This document shows, one piece after another, positions 14,098 through 37,115 of a stretch of DNA of 64,000 nucleotides (positions are counted from its first letter, which is position 1; each line of letters begins with the position of its first letter). The translations under genes were made by a program, and so were the position numbers. Source of the DNA: Hyperoplus lanceolatus (taxonomy: Eukaryota; Chordata; Actinopteri; Uranoscopiformes; Ammodytidae); assembly GCA_026929865.2 (NCBI GenBank), contig CM049395.1, forward strand, positions 35,167,501 through 35,231,500, written 5' to 3'. The notes below the pieces were generated by a model. The model made no database searches. It saw nothing but the letters and a program-made list of their open reading frames with translations, and had not been told where the DNA came from.

Positions 14098-14530
14098 TTT
14101 CACTTTGCACCAGACGCCTCCCGCATCCATGGAGACTGTAGCATCCACATGTGTCGTCGGTGGCAGGGCCGTCGGTAGCATCTCTCGGGCTCCAGATGTG
14201 CAGAGTTCCCGCGTGATTTTGGTATTTGACGAACAGGTGAGCGTGTATGGATGGGATCGATAAAATCCCACGCCCGCTTGCCCGGGGCTGGGCGTCCACT
14301 GCGGGCTGTGGATGAGGTAGTATCCTCCCTGAACTGTGTTGTTTGTATCCGGGATCAGGGAGTTTATAGTTAGGCTATTTTTCTCCAGAGATGAAGTGTG
14401 ATGCTGCTGGTGATGGCCTAAAACACGGCGTGGTGTCTTGCCCCAGTCCGAGCAGCTAGTGAGGCTGCGCTGCGCTCCCCTCAATGATCTCCTCTCACCT
14501 CCTCTCTGCCTCTTCTTTTTCCCCAAACGC
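14098..14530 (-). ncRNA. Possible first exon of the mir-9 host transcript
   Basis: This GC-richer block lies 1.3-1.8 kb upstream of the mir-9 hairpin on the same strand, just below the promoter-like block at 14.53-14.60 kb. Read on the minus strand it ends at a good donor, AAA followed by GTGAGTC (boundary at 14098). It contains an open frame of 185 codons (13969-14526) with basic, low-complexity composition that I do not recognise. The frame runs through the donor, so I do not call it a protein gene. A host-RNA exon, as known for mammalian mir-9-3, fits strand, position and splice signal, but this is inference. Confidence 0.4.
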
Positions 14531-14600
14531 CTCCCCCTCCTCCCCCCACGGATAAGCTGACGTCACAGCGACGGCAAGTGGCTGGTGACCAATGGCATAC
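14531..14600 (-). promoter_or_regulatory. Candidate promoter with CRE and CCAAT box
   Basis: A perfect palindromic cAMP response element, TGACGTCA, is at 14558-14565, and a CCAAT motif is at 14589-14593. The flanking C-rich tract (14521-14550) and GC content contrast with the surrounding AT-rich DNA. No TATA box is clear. A promoter firing leftward would transcribe the mir-9 hairpin. Confidence 0.5.
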
Positions 14601-15266
14601 GGCCCCCTCGTGCGTGTTTTTTAGGAGGGTGGCACACACATAGAAATTGTGCTAGTGTGATCATTAGACTCAAAGAAGCTCACACTGTTCTGGAGCATTT
14701 CTTTAACATTATGGACAAATCAACAGTGCAGCATGTTACAGCATGGTATTACTCATGCCATTACATTGTGTTGGTTTATTTCAAATTTGTTTTGAATATG
14801 AGATTCTGAGACTTTTATCATCAATATACTGATGAAGTAAGTGACATAAGAACTATGTCTAATAACCTGGAGCCTGTGTTGTTTTACCAATTAAAAATAA
14901 AAAGTCACTTATTCCCAAATTCCGAACTACCCCTTTAAAGCAGCCACAAAGAACATCCAGTTTTTGTTTATTCTAGCGCCCCCCCTGGACAAAAGTGTTA
15001 GTGTTTTTACGTCACCAGCGCCTTCTGTCATAAAGATCTTTGCAAGTGCGTGCCGGCGGTGCATGCAGTTTAGTTAAATGTATACGTGACTATATAATAT
15101 TAATAATGTTTATTTGACAATGGTGTAAATGAAGTTCAATGAAGTAAACTTTGATTTATTTATGTTTGGGAAACACAGGATGTTTCGGTCCGCCTGCCGT
15201 ACATCGTTTTGACTGATTTTGCAGGGAATCGTACTGGAGAAAAAAGTGTTAATGATAACTTTAAAC

Positions 15267-16273
15267 TAGTGCTGTCAGTTTAACGCGTTATTAACGGCAT
15301 TAACGAAAACCCATTTTAACGGTGTCAATCTTTTTATTGCGTGATTAACGCTCGTCATGGCTTCACATGCTGTTGTATGAAACACTGAAACACCACAAAA
15401 TATACATAGCCTATGGCTCGCAGTTAAGTTACTGTCAATTCAAACGGAACATGTCCTACAGCGTAATTTCACATTAAAATCATTTAACTGGCATAACGGC
15501 GAAACGTTAAGTCAATTCTGACTTTTATTTTGAAGCAGAAACCGGAACCTAGCACTTCCTAGCTCAGCTGCGCGACCTTCACTAGTAGAGTCTTCCGTGT
15601 TGTGACTGTGGGACTACACGGAAAAGAACAGAAAAGAAAGCCTGTCATTTGCAAAAGTCTTACTTATAACCCTGCGCGCACACCAAAACCTCCATGAATG
15701 TTAGTGGCAGCCGCCAGTCATTCATTTTCACTTTAATTTTCGCTACGAAGGGCGACTGCCTCAGCTGCAGCAGCGCCATGCCAACCTCCGGCACGCAGGC
15801 ATAGTGTGTCCACTCCACACAGTCTGATATAAGCCGTGGATGAAATACTCCCAAAACATTTAGGCCTACAACAAGCAGTTTAATTGAGCTTTAATACTAT
15901 TTTGTTTTATATAGCCTATGTTGTTTTATGGTTTGGTTTTTAAATAAAAAAAGTATGCTTGTGAATGCTGTTCTAGGGGTGGGGGGGAGGGAGGGGGGTT
16001 ATTGTTATTTGCACTGAATTGCAAATTATGATATATTAGAAGAAATACACAGAATTACACCATTGTAATTCAGTGTATTTCTTCTAAAATATCATATATT
16101 AGAATGGGTGTGATAAGAGCATTAAAATGAGAAAAAATAATGGGACAAAAAGAAATCAAGGGACATTCAGGCTAGAATAAATACAAATGTGATTAATCGC
16201 GATTAATCGCGAGTTAACTATGACATTAATGCGATTAATCGCGATTAAATATTTTAATCGTTTGACAGCACTA
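15267..16273. mobile_element. Non-autonomous hAT transposon (family A, copy 1)
   Basis: The ends are TAGTGCTGTCAGTTTAACG on the left and CGTTTGACAGCACTA on the right, with inverted TAGTGCTGTCA termini. The element is flanked by a perfect 8-bp duplication, CTTTAAAC (15259-15266 and 16274-16281), the hallmark of hAT transposition. It carries internal ATTAATCGCGATTAATCGC repeats near the right end and a long hairpin around 16025-16105. At 1007 bp it has no transposase. A sister copy with nested insertions is at 39929-42765. Confidence 0.93.
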
Positions 16274-16439
16274 CTTTAAACAAATAGCATTCTTACCGCT
16301 AATGGTCTCAGCTTCTGTAACAGGTCATTGATGACCATCAGAGGAAACATTTGACTGTTTCATACACATTTAATAAGTCCAAGTAGGGTTACAGCCACTT
16401 CTACAGAATTTAAAATGTCTGACTTCAGCACCCCCCAGT

Positions 16440-16820
16440 GGGAGCAGAACAAACACAGAGACATCAATGGGTGACTCCATTACCCATACTTCCATATTTC
16501 TTTAAGGATGTCCCAATATGTCAAATGCAGTACGGAGAAAATGCAGTATGCAGAACATTTTCAACTACATCCATTTGCATTTCACAGTGTGCAAACCAGC
16601 ATGCGTTATGGCTGTTCTGTTCAACAATCCACTGTGCAGAGAAAATGATGTCTCATCGACTGATCCTCCACCAGCCATGTGACCACTGTAATGGATAAGC
16701 AAGAGGGTCAAAGTTCAAGGCCCAAAGTTATGACATAGTAGAATGTCCCAAATGTAGCATACTGCATGCAAAGTACATACTTTTTAAGGTGCAGCTGTAG
16801 TATGAAGTATAGTAAAAAGG
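16440..16820. repeat. Diverged repeat shared with 28130-28410
   Basis: Short blocks occur in the same order in both places: GGATGTCCCAAT, then AATCCACTG, an ATCGACTGA-like block, an ACCAGC...ATGTGAC block and GTTATGACA. Both are old copies of one dispersed element. No terminal repeats or coding sequence could be defined. The rest of 16274-18460 shows nothing I can assign. Confidence 0.5.
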
Positions 16821-16990
16821 AAAAATTTGAAATGCAGAATCCAGAAGAACTCAATTTATAGGCTACAAGAATATTATTATATTTACCTACAATGTATTCT
16901 CCTTTTGTTTGTTTGTATGATAATGTTCCTGTCTATGTGGTGCCCACGGGCTTAATTCAATGAATGTATTGCTTATTCTTGTTTTTTTTT

Positions 16991-17110
16991 AAGGCAAGGC
17001 AAGTTTATTTATATAGCACAATTCAAACACAAGGCCATTCAAAGTGCTTTACAGGGGCAAGATTAAAACACATTAGAAGACATTTAAAAGCAGAAGACAT
17101 TTTAAAGAAA
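16991..17110 (+). repeat. Dispersed fish repeat, TTTATTTATATAGCAC type
   Basis: Plus-strand copy of the element at 4617 and 55308, starting AAGGCAAGGCAAGTTTATTT and running through CATTCAAAGTGCTTTACAGG. An A-rich tail follows. Confidence 0.7.
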
Positions 17111-18469
17111 AACATTTGAAAAAATATCCTAGTTTAAGCCCAGAGAGACAAAACATTTTTTTTTGCTGGATCTTCATGCTATGAGTTCACCAGATATATT
17201 ACAGACTGGTGTGTAAAGACTGAGGCTACAGCGCCCTCTGCTGCCTGGATGGTGTCCACACTCCCATCTCACACATCTGATTTACTCTGTACTCTTGGGA
17301 GAAATATACTGTTCTGTCATTACTGCTGTGTCTTCCACTTGTGTTTTTCAGGACGGAGATGTTGAGCTCCTATACATTGAATAAAGAACCAGGATAATTT
17401 GCATAATAAGGCAGATGGAGAAACAACTTGGAATACATCAATTAAGGCTCAAATTAGATGTTAAATGTGCTGAACTAACAACTAGATTTACTTTTTTTAA
17501 GCAGGGTACTGATACATATTTAGATAAAATCATGATCATTGGATCAATTTGACACTGAAGGAAACATAAAAACTTGATAATATTCAATAAAGTTCTGTGG
17601 TTGTTTCTATGATTTCAAAGCAAAGAAAAAACGGACATAGGTGACAGTGACTGTATCTTCTGGAAGTGCAAGAAACTGAACCTTAAAATGTTTGTATCCT
17701 GAGTGTGTGTTCAGATTTGACTGAGCTATGGATCTGATAAAGGGCAGCTTCCCAGTGTGAGAACTTACTGTTAAAGAGTTCAGAAAATAATTCATTTGTT
17801 GTGCTATACGGCATTGTCTCACTATGTGTAAGACTAAAACTAGTTTTAAGTACAATGTTTCTCAGGGTATATTTTTTTAAGATGGTGGCTTATTTTTGGA
17901 TAAATAGACTTATATGTTCCAGGTAATTTGTTTGATCATCTGCATGGGTAGAAAGATTAAAACACCAACAGTGTAAGCTGCTTAGCATTTCCTTTTATCT
18001 TCCCGTGAATGTTGATCAGATCTCCAGCTGCGGACTCGTAGAAAGCAGTCCTGTCCTGCTGATCACAGCTGAACTTCAGCCCACACTACGCCTACACCAA
18101 TCTGCATTCTCACAGCAGCTTTCATGCCTCATTTAAACCAACTGTGATAACATCCAACCTCACAATCGACTTAAAATGGGATTACAGACCAAATGGCAAA
18201 AATCATTCTCCCCATTTTTGTGTTTAAGATTTGTTTAAAACATTTTCCGAAATGACAGCTTCCAACTTGAATAGAAACAAAAAGACATTGTCTGAAATGC
18301 AAAAAACATTTTAATATAAAATACTGTAGAAGGTAACAATAGGACATGATTAGACAGCAAGAGGATCTCATGTTATAAAGGACTTAAAAGACTTTCATGG
18401 TTGGTAAGACCAAATACTGTATGAAGTTGAAACATCAACTTTACCTTAGTGAAAGTGCTTCATGTAGAA

Positions 18470-18620
18470 ATCAGTGGATGTCCTCATTTATTAAAAAGAA
18501 AACTTTATACAAAAGTACAAAAAACTAACGCTGTATGAAAGACATAATATTTCAGTAACCACAGAACAAAAATCTATGAATATGGTCTTAAAGTAACACA
18601 CAACAACAGTATGTATATTT
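18470..18620 (-). promoter_or_regulatory. kif7: kif7 3' UTR and polyadenylation signal
   Basis: The kif7 stop codon is at 18621-18623. The first AATAAA on the minus strand downstream of it lies at 18487-18492, giving a 3' UTR of roughly 150 nt if cleavage occurs about 15-20 nt beyond. No competing signal was seen closer to the stop. Confidence 0.55.
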
Positions 18621-31044
<12,424 letters not shown>

Positions 31045-31091
31045 CTCACTGCTGTGTGTCTCTGTGCTATGTCTGGATCATCTTAGAGCCA
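31045..31091 (-). promoter_or_regulatory. kif7: kif7 5' UTR part of the first coding exon
   Basis: On the minus strand CCCTTGCAG precedes 31091, a good 3' splice site 47 nt before the start codon at 31042-31044. The ATG-containing exon is therefore preceded by at least one non-coding exon, and 31091 is not the transcript start. I chose this ATG because the next residues run straight into the motor domain and no in-frame ATG is needed further upstream. Confidence 0.7.
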
Positions 31092-32269
31092 CTGCAAGGG
31101 AAAATAAATCATTGGATGAGTACGTGATAATGATAAGATCTGAACACACCAAGCACCTCAAGCAAACGTTTTTTCTGTGAGGGAGGGAGCAATGATTTTT
31201 ACTTTAAGACAACACTACAACTATTTTACTATAAGCTACAATAGTCAGCAGGAGAGGGTTGTATGGATAAATATGTACTTTAATAACACAATGTCAATAA
31301 ACAGTATATTTGTGATACAGAAAGTATTCTGGAAAGACTACAAAGAAACGGTTAAGTTAAGGTAAAATTATCCGAAAGGAATGTCTGATTTTGACTCATA
31401 AAGCAAATTAAATTCCCAACACATCAGAGCAAAACAATATTATCGTAAGAGGTAATAAAGAGATTGTTACCTCTGTATCAAACATTTTGACAAATGATGA
31501 GTCTTGATTTGATGACATCTATAATTAGAATCACAACATGGAAATCTGATTATACCACATGTAGGCTATACCTTCCTACATTACAGTCTTTTGGGCCTAT
31601 GTTATAGCCTTCTTCATATTACATTTTGAAATGTGTCTCCCTACTACATCTCTTGTGTGTTGCATTATTAATCTAAGACTTTCAAAGCCAAAAACTGCTT
31701 CTGTAATAGTTAGTGCACATGATAAATAAACACAACTTGAACTAGGTTAGATGTTAAAAGGGCTACGTGAGACAGCTTGGATGAAACTCGTAAGTCATTC
31801 AGAAGGGATTTACTTTATAACGGTTAAGGTAAAACAGTGCTAAAATACCTTGGTAAACTACTGAAAAGTAAAACAAACTTAGCCTATTTAGACTGATGTT
31901 AGCAGGGGAACGTTAACCAGCCGCTGTTACAGCTGTTTCACAAACTAACTAGTTTGGTGCCGTTATCCAAAATAAACAACAACAACCAAAACACGCAAGT
32001 CTTATTTCTTTCTATAGCCTAAACATACTTTTTCAGACTTTAAAACGGCACTTAGTCGCCTGTTTCCTCAGATAACTGCAGCTAAGCTAAAGTTAGCCAG
32101 CTAGCCCCAGCGGTCCGAACAACAGAATCAAAACATGAGGATGAAGCTGGATGTTAGTTTCTGGAAAACTGCAAAACGTACCCCACAAAGTAAATCTCTA
32201 GGCTACCTTCAAACATCACGCAAGGACCGGTTGAGCTCCCATAACGGATTATAAATTCACATGTCTTAC

Positions 32270-32440
32270 TTTGGGGCAGTAACAAGTTGCACCATGGATT
32301 CAGGATAACACTGGGAGTTTTTTTCTTTTTTTTTTGGGAGAATGGAAGTTGAGGGGCAGCCTGGAGGAGCAGGAGGAGCCCGAGTTTGCAGCCAGGCGGG
32401 GTTGATGGATCCCAGCCCCACCTACCAGAGATATGATGCA
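32270..32440 (-). promoter_or_regulatory. kif7: Candidate non-coding first exon and promoter of kif7
   Basis: The minus strand has a GC-richer block (32340-32430) ending at a strong donor, CCCCAAA followed by GTAAGACA, at 32270. Splicing to the acceptor at 31092 would give an intron of about 1.2 kb. A TSS near 32.4 kb would fit, but no TATA box or initiator is clear and this exon is a guess from splice signal and position. Confidence 0.35.
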
Positions 32441-32842
32441 TTCACGTGCTCCTCGGATGGTCCCTTTTCCCTATGTGAGCCTACTACATGAAAATTCAAT
32501 TAGATAGGCTGTTATATTAATTAGATCAAATGTATATTGATTAAAGTATGGATTTGAATCAATAAGGAAACTGATTAAGTATTCATGGAGGATGAATAAC
32601 GTAGGGAGAAGGGGTAAGATGTTGTTCTTTTTCCTCACACATTTTCGAACATGTATAGGCTAAACTTAAATGTTGGGCAGTTTCTATTTCTTTATTATTT
32701 GTATTGTTTGTAGACTGTTTTTTATGTCTGTCCATCTGTTAGATAATTTTCAATTGTTTTCCTTTCTTTTATTATTTACTTCTTGGAATAAATACATTTT
32801 CAATTTCAATTAGGCTACTCATTATCACCTCAGATTATTCCT

Positions 32843-32847
<5 letters not shown>

Positions 32848-32884
<37 letters not shown>
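32848..32884. repeat. (TC)n microsatellite
   Basis: About 18 TC units, followed by TCTTTC-rich sequence. Confidence 0.9.
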
Positions 32885-32890
<6 letters not shown>

Positions 32891-33099
32891 TTCTGTCTTT
32901 CTTTATATCCCTATACCTCCTGCAATAACTAAGATGCACTGGCCTACACTCTTCCTGAGTGACCTTCCTCAGACATACATCACCTCCTGGCCTGTGAGCT
33001 GAGCAAAGGTAGGCAAGAGCTACAAAGGGCCCCATTAAAATATCTCAAAAACCTATACGGTTAAGAGTTGACCTCCCTGACTTAATATATTTATGACGA

Positions 33100-33345
33100 T
33101 GGAGATGAGATGAGATAAGATATATGTCTTTATTGGTCTCACAGTGGGGAGATGTAGCCTATGTAGTTACAGTGACAAAAGGGGACAGTGCAACAGAGAA
33201 TGCCTAAGAGATTCAAAAATAAGTGAACAAATGTAAAATAAACTATTTAAAAAAAGAAGTAAAAGAAAATAAGTAGGCCTTACAGTCAGTTAAATAAGTA
33301 AACACAACAAATAAATAAATAAATAAATAAATAAATAAATACATA
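33100..33345 (+). repeat. Dispersed fish repeat with an AAAT-rich tail
   Basis: GAGATGAGATAAGATATATG, TCTTTATTGGTCTCACAGTG and GGGGAGATG resemble the conserved 3' tail of fish LINE/SINE elements. An (AAAT)n tract at 33308-33341 follows. Confidence 0.55.
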
Positions 33346-33355
33346 AGTGGACTGT

Positions 33356-33416
33356 TGGACAGCCTGGTATAGGCCTAGTTCTAATGATATTCATTAGAAC
33401 TATACCAGCCTGTCCA
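33356..33416. repeat. Palindrome of about 60 bp
   Basis: TGGACAGCCTGGTATA at 33356 and TATACCAGCCTGTCCA at 33401-33416 are near inverted repeats. The inside TAGTTCTAATGA pairs with TCATTAGAACTA. The whole can fold as one stem with a small bulge (GGCC). Confidence 0.8.
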
Positions 33417-33600
33417 ATGGTATTAAGGCTATTTTTTTAAACTAAAATCTAAAACACTAAAAAAAGCACAGTATTGCACTTGGTGAACATTCCAGTGGTA
33501 GCCTACTTTCATGTGCTTTAATGCTGCGTTCGAGAGAACTGGGAAAGTCGAAATATTCCCGCCTCCTACTAGATAAAGGTAGGTCTATAGTGAAACCTGA

Positions 33601-33728
33601 TATAAAAAGGCCATGACTGAAACGCCAATCAAAGTGAAGAGTTCCTCTTCAGACTAAACTTTCCTCCCCCGACTTCACAGAACGAGCTGTCTGGCGTCTC
33701 ACCACAATGGCAACACACATCGATCACG
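33601..33728 (+). promoter_or_regulatory. Candidate TATA promoter and first exon of the NAT locus
   Basis: A TATA box, TATAAAA, is at 33601-33607. About 100 nt downstream an ATG (33707) has a strong initiation context (A at -3, G at +4). The exon ends at a donor, CACG followed by GTAAAA, at 33728. The 22 coding nt read MATHIDH plus one base. If joined to the NAT acceptor before 35857 the frame is kept, adding MATHIDHGK before the usual MNLEEYF start. No other upstream exon on this strand was seen between 31 and 35.4 kb. Inferred. Confidence 0.5.
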
Positions 33729-34025
33729 GTAAAACATCAACTTAAATACAACGTAAACTAACCTATATTTGCTTCCAAAACCTGTCCTGCATGTAACTTG
33801 ATATAAAATATGTTTCTTAGGTGATCAGGCAGCTGAAACAATCTCTGAGAGATAATTTTCTGCAAACAAAAAAAAAGTGTGTGTGTGGGGGGGATCGGTC
33901 TCAGCCTCGTAATTTTTATTTTTTTTGCGTAGGCCTTTTTGCTGCACTGACTGACTGTTCAGATGTCTAGACTAGGCCTAAATTTGAACAGAAACACATT
34001 ATTTTTGATCAGACTATGATTCATA

Positions 34026-34174
34026 CGGTGGCGCTGAGCATTCAGCAAATTAAAAACAATTCTCACTTTAGTAAGCTCATAATTACGAGATCCATGATGT
34101 CGTAATTACGAGATCCTGGTGCTAATCGCTAAGGTGTGAACCTTTTTTTATTTGCTGAATGCTCAGCACCACCG
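34026..34174. mobile_element. 149-bp MITE flanked by TA
   Basis: The ends CGGTGGCGCTGAGCATTCAG and CTGAATGCTCAGCACCACCG are inverted repeats of about 25 bp. TA is present on both sides, consistent with a TA target duplication. There is no coding capacity. It lies in the putative first NAT intron. Confidence 0.8.
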
Positions 34175-34300
34175 TAGATTCAGACATGCTTCACATGTTT
34201 ACTTTAGCTTTGTGCAGCTGGACCCTGGGACTGTGGAACAACATGGACGCTAAATGTGTTATATTCTCTGTTGAATATCTCTTGGCGTTTAAACAACACA

Positions 34301-35406
34301 CAGTGGCGGCCTTAATGATCTGGGGGGCCGTTTCAAGACCTATTGTGGGGCCCCCCACTTTTTTTTCATAAAAAAAAATCTTTTTATTTTATTTTTCTAA
34401 ATACATATTTCTTGTGCATGCTTGTGCATGCTGCCCGCAAAAAGAAAACAGATTGTAGAATTCAGTTGGTTCGTAGACAGTTTATGAGATGATGCCCCCC
34501 CCCACTCCTACCCATCCAGTCAGGTATACACTGACTTCTCCGCAAATGTACAATTAATGGTAAAAACATATTAAGGAAGTCAGAGTTTCCCACAGGATTT
34601 AGGGATACTGTGGGAGGGACCCTGGTCCTTGTTGGGGGCATAGACGGATTATGAGATAATGGGCCCCTTGGCACAGACTCTTAAAGGTCCCCCCACTCGC
34701 CCCTATCCAGTCAGGTACACTGACTTTTCCACACAGACACAAACAATTATTGGCAAAAACATATTAAGGAAGTCAGTGTTTCCCACAGGATTTTGGGATA
34801 CTGTTGGAGGGACCCTGTACCTTGTTGGGGGGTCCAGCGGCTTGCCCCCCCGGATTTTTTTTTTTACCTTTTTAAAGTAAAATGCATTAATCTGGTGCAC
34901 TTTGAGAGGAAATTTTAGATGCTACATTATTTTTCAGATTTTTCTTAAACAGGCAGCACTCTTTACTCTGCAACTGTAAAAACATTACAGTAGATTGGTC
35001 TGCAGACCCATGTTCTATGATGGAGGGGCCCATTTCAACAGATTCAGGGTGGATAGCTACTTTTTATGAAATATTTAGAATTCACACATAGAAAGCTTAT
35101 TTCTGTATGTGTGAAGGGGCCTTCAAGGCCCCTCATGAAGCCCCTTAGACAGAGCTACTAATGCTGTTGTTTTTAACTTGCTTTTGTATTTCTCCCCTAC
35201 TAGTTGAGGGGCCCATGATGATTTCTATCTTGTTACATTTTAATGAGTATCCTTATATTTAAGCTAGTCCTTTTTGGACATCAGTGACTGAGCTCTTTGA
35301 CTATGCAACATAAAAAGTTACTATCAGTATCTCTGGCTAAGGGCCCCCCTGAGCCCTTGGGCCCCTGGGCCTGTGCCCGGTGTGCCCGTGCAGTAATCCA
35401 GCCCTG
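34301..35406. mobile_element. GC-end repeat element with internal tandem duplication
   Basis: The block starts CAGTGGCGGCCTTAATGATC and ends CAGTAATCCAGCCCTG, rich in GGGGCC and GGCCCC. Two similar units, about 34495-34640 and 34690-34838, share ATCCAGTCAGGTA, ACATATTAAGGAAGTCAG and GTTTCCCACAGGATTT. The termini look hAT-like, but I found no matching 8-bp target duplication, so boundaries and class are uncertain. Its right end abuts the first duplicated NAT unit. Confidence 0.55.
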
Positions 35407-37115
35407 CTTTTAGCACTCATTAACATGAGGGCCGAGAGAATTATCAACTTGCATAACCCACACAGGTTTTACTGCCTGTCAAAGCTCAACTCCCTGAGGA
35501 AAAAGCAGCACAATAGTTTTTACTTTTGTGGAAGATTTGGCTCCATAGAAATACTGCAACATCATTAAACAGGATTACCCTATCTGAAAGGTAAAGTTAA
35601 ACACGTTTGCTAATTAGTTTCTGTTGCACAATTTTGTGAGTTGCAAAGTTTTGTAATGTATGTTGACTTTTAAACATCTCACACTCATTACAACATTTTA
35701 ATGACTGAAAACAATTGTATTTGAGCGATTTGCACTGACACACAGCTTTTATGATAAGAAACTATAACCAAGATAACTTTGCAAAATTGAGTGCTTTTAT
35801 GTAACAGACAGATTCGTCCTAATGTATGAATTCATGCAATATTCTCCATTTTACAGGCAAGATGAATTTGGAGGAGTACTTCAAGAGAATTGGTTTCCAC
35901 AGTGCTTTTGATAAACCAGATCTGGCAACACTGAAGATGATCCACAAACAGCACGTCATGTCAGTTCCATTTGAAAACCTCAGCATTCACTGTGGTGAGA
36001 GGAACAGCCTGGACCTTGAGATAATTTTTGATAAGATAGTGAGGAAAAACCGTGGGGGTTGGTGTATGGAGAACAACTACCTGTTTGGTTGGGTGATCAG
36101 AGAAATGGGCTATGACGCTACGACCTTGGGCTCCAGAGTTTTCAACAGTCTTCTGAATAATTTCTACCCCGAGGAGAGTCATCTCATTCACAAGGTCGTC
36201 ATCGAAGGAAAGGCTTATATAGCAGATGTGAGCTTTGGAATGTCTTCCCAATTGTGGGAGCCAATGGAGCTCATCTCTGGAAAGGACCAACCTCAGGCGG
36301 CGGGTGTCTTTCGTCTCATAGACGAGGGGAACCTTTGGGTGTTGGAGAAGACTGGTAGAAAGTTCCAGGTTCTCAATCCAGACTTTGCCCAATCAAGCCT
36401 GGTGAACAAGAAGGAAAAAGGTACTATCTATGGCTTTACCCTCACGCCTCGTGAGGTAGATCATTTCTCTGAGCAGAGCCACTTTCTCCAGACAGACCCA
36501 AATGCATTGTTCATGAAGAAGTCCATCTGCTCTCTGCAAACCCCAACAGGGTTCAGAGCCCTCATAGGCTGGACCTACAGCGAGGTCACCTACAAGCCTG
36601 AGGAAGGCATCAATGTTTTAGACATGAGGGACATAACAGACGATGAGATAGAGAAAATTCTGATGGAAAAGTTCAACGTGAAGCTGCAGAGCAAACTGCG
36701 GCCTATAAATGAAAAAGCAATATTCACAATGTGAAAGTAAAAAATAAACAGTACTTAGGATATGTTATGCCATGTGCATATTGGCATGTTTGCAACGTAC
36801 GAGTTGAGCAAGTGTAGCAACAGCTCATCATAGTAAATATTGTTTCCTCAAACTAAGTACATTTCAATTATACACCTGCTGGTTGTGAAATCATGTTCAA
36901 AATCACTCTTCATTTCCCAAATATCATGCATTCATGTGTTATAAACTATAAATAAAATTATACTTATGACTGTCCTTACTCAATGAATAAATGAATATTT
37001 GTATATAATGTATCTAATCAACCAAATGTCTAACAAACGTAACCGTCATTGTCAGTGTAAAGTGCATTTAAGAGTACATACTACATGAATTAATAAATAC
37101 ATTTAAACTGTATAA
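35407..37115 (+). repeat. NAT segmental duplication, unit A
   Basis: Sequence from CTTTTAGCACTCATTAAC through the NAT coding exon and about 380 bp of 3' flank is repeated at 39670-44205 (unit B, interrupted by an insertion). The intron part is about 98% identical by eye. The 3' flank is clearly more diverged. A possible extra non-coding exon in the unit ends CTGAAAG before GTAAAG at 35590 (39853 in unit B). Confidence 0.9.
35862..36734 (+). CDS. Arylamine N-acetyltransferase, copy A
   Basis: 290-residue NAT, the normal length of the family, in one coding exon that starts at the acceptor TTTTACAG (exon from 35857). It transfers acetyl from acetyl-CoA to arylamines and hydrazines in the cytosol by a ping-pong mechanism. 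The catalytic triad is complete: Cys68 in NRGGWC, His107 in ESHLIHKV and Asp122 in YIADVS. Other family blocks are VPFENLSIHCG (36-46), ELISGKDQPQ and SICSLQTPTGF. Positions 125, 127 and 129, which line the acceptor pocket in human NAT1/NAT2, are Phe, Met and Ser. I chose the ATG giving MNLEEYF, which aligns with human MDIEAYF. An upstream ATG in the intron (35826) is excluded by the acceptor. Orthology to one mammalian NAT gene cannot be assigned, so no symbol is given. AATAAA follows shortly after the stop. Confidence 0.96.
   Translation: MNLEEYFKRIGFHSAFDKPDLATLKMIHKQHVMSVPFENLSIHCGERNSLDLEIIFDKIVRKNRGGWCMENNYLFGWVIREMGYDATTLGSRVFNSLLNNFYPEESHLIHKVVIEGKAYIADVSFGMSSQLWEPMELISGKDQPQAAGVFRLIDEGNLWVLEKTGRKFQVLNPDFAQSSLVNKKEKGTIYGFTLTPREVDHFSEQSHFLQTDPNALFMKKSICSLQTPTGFRALIGWTYSEVTYKPEEGINVLDMRDITDDEIEKILMEKFNVKLQSKLRPINEKAIFTM

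Noticed and set aside
13969-14526. 185-codon minus-strand open frame near the mir-9 promoter
   Set aside because: Basic, low-complexity composition, no recognisable domain, and a likely splice donor inside the frame. Treated as part of a non-coding exon.
15660-15854. 64-codon frame in the hAT element, with a 62-codon counterpart at 40317-40505
   Set aside because: Similar only because both are copies of one transposon. The copies differ by an indel, and the frame resembles no transposase segment I recognise.
34021-34175. Possible RE1/NRSF sites around CTCAGCGCCACCGT
   Set aside because: The second half of the motif does not fit, and the sequence is simply the inverted terminus of a MITE.
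35826-35861. Upstream ATG extending NAT copy A by MNSCNILHFTGK (also 42934 in copy B)
   Set aside because: The extension reads through the polypyrimidine tract and AG acceptor just before the real exon, so it is intron.
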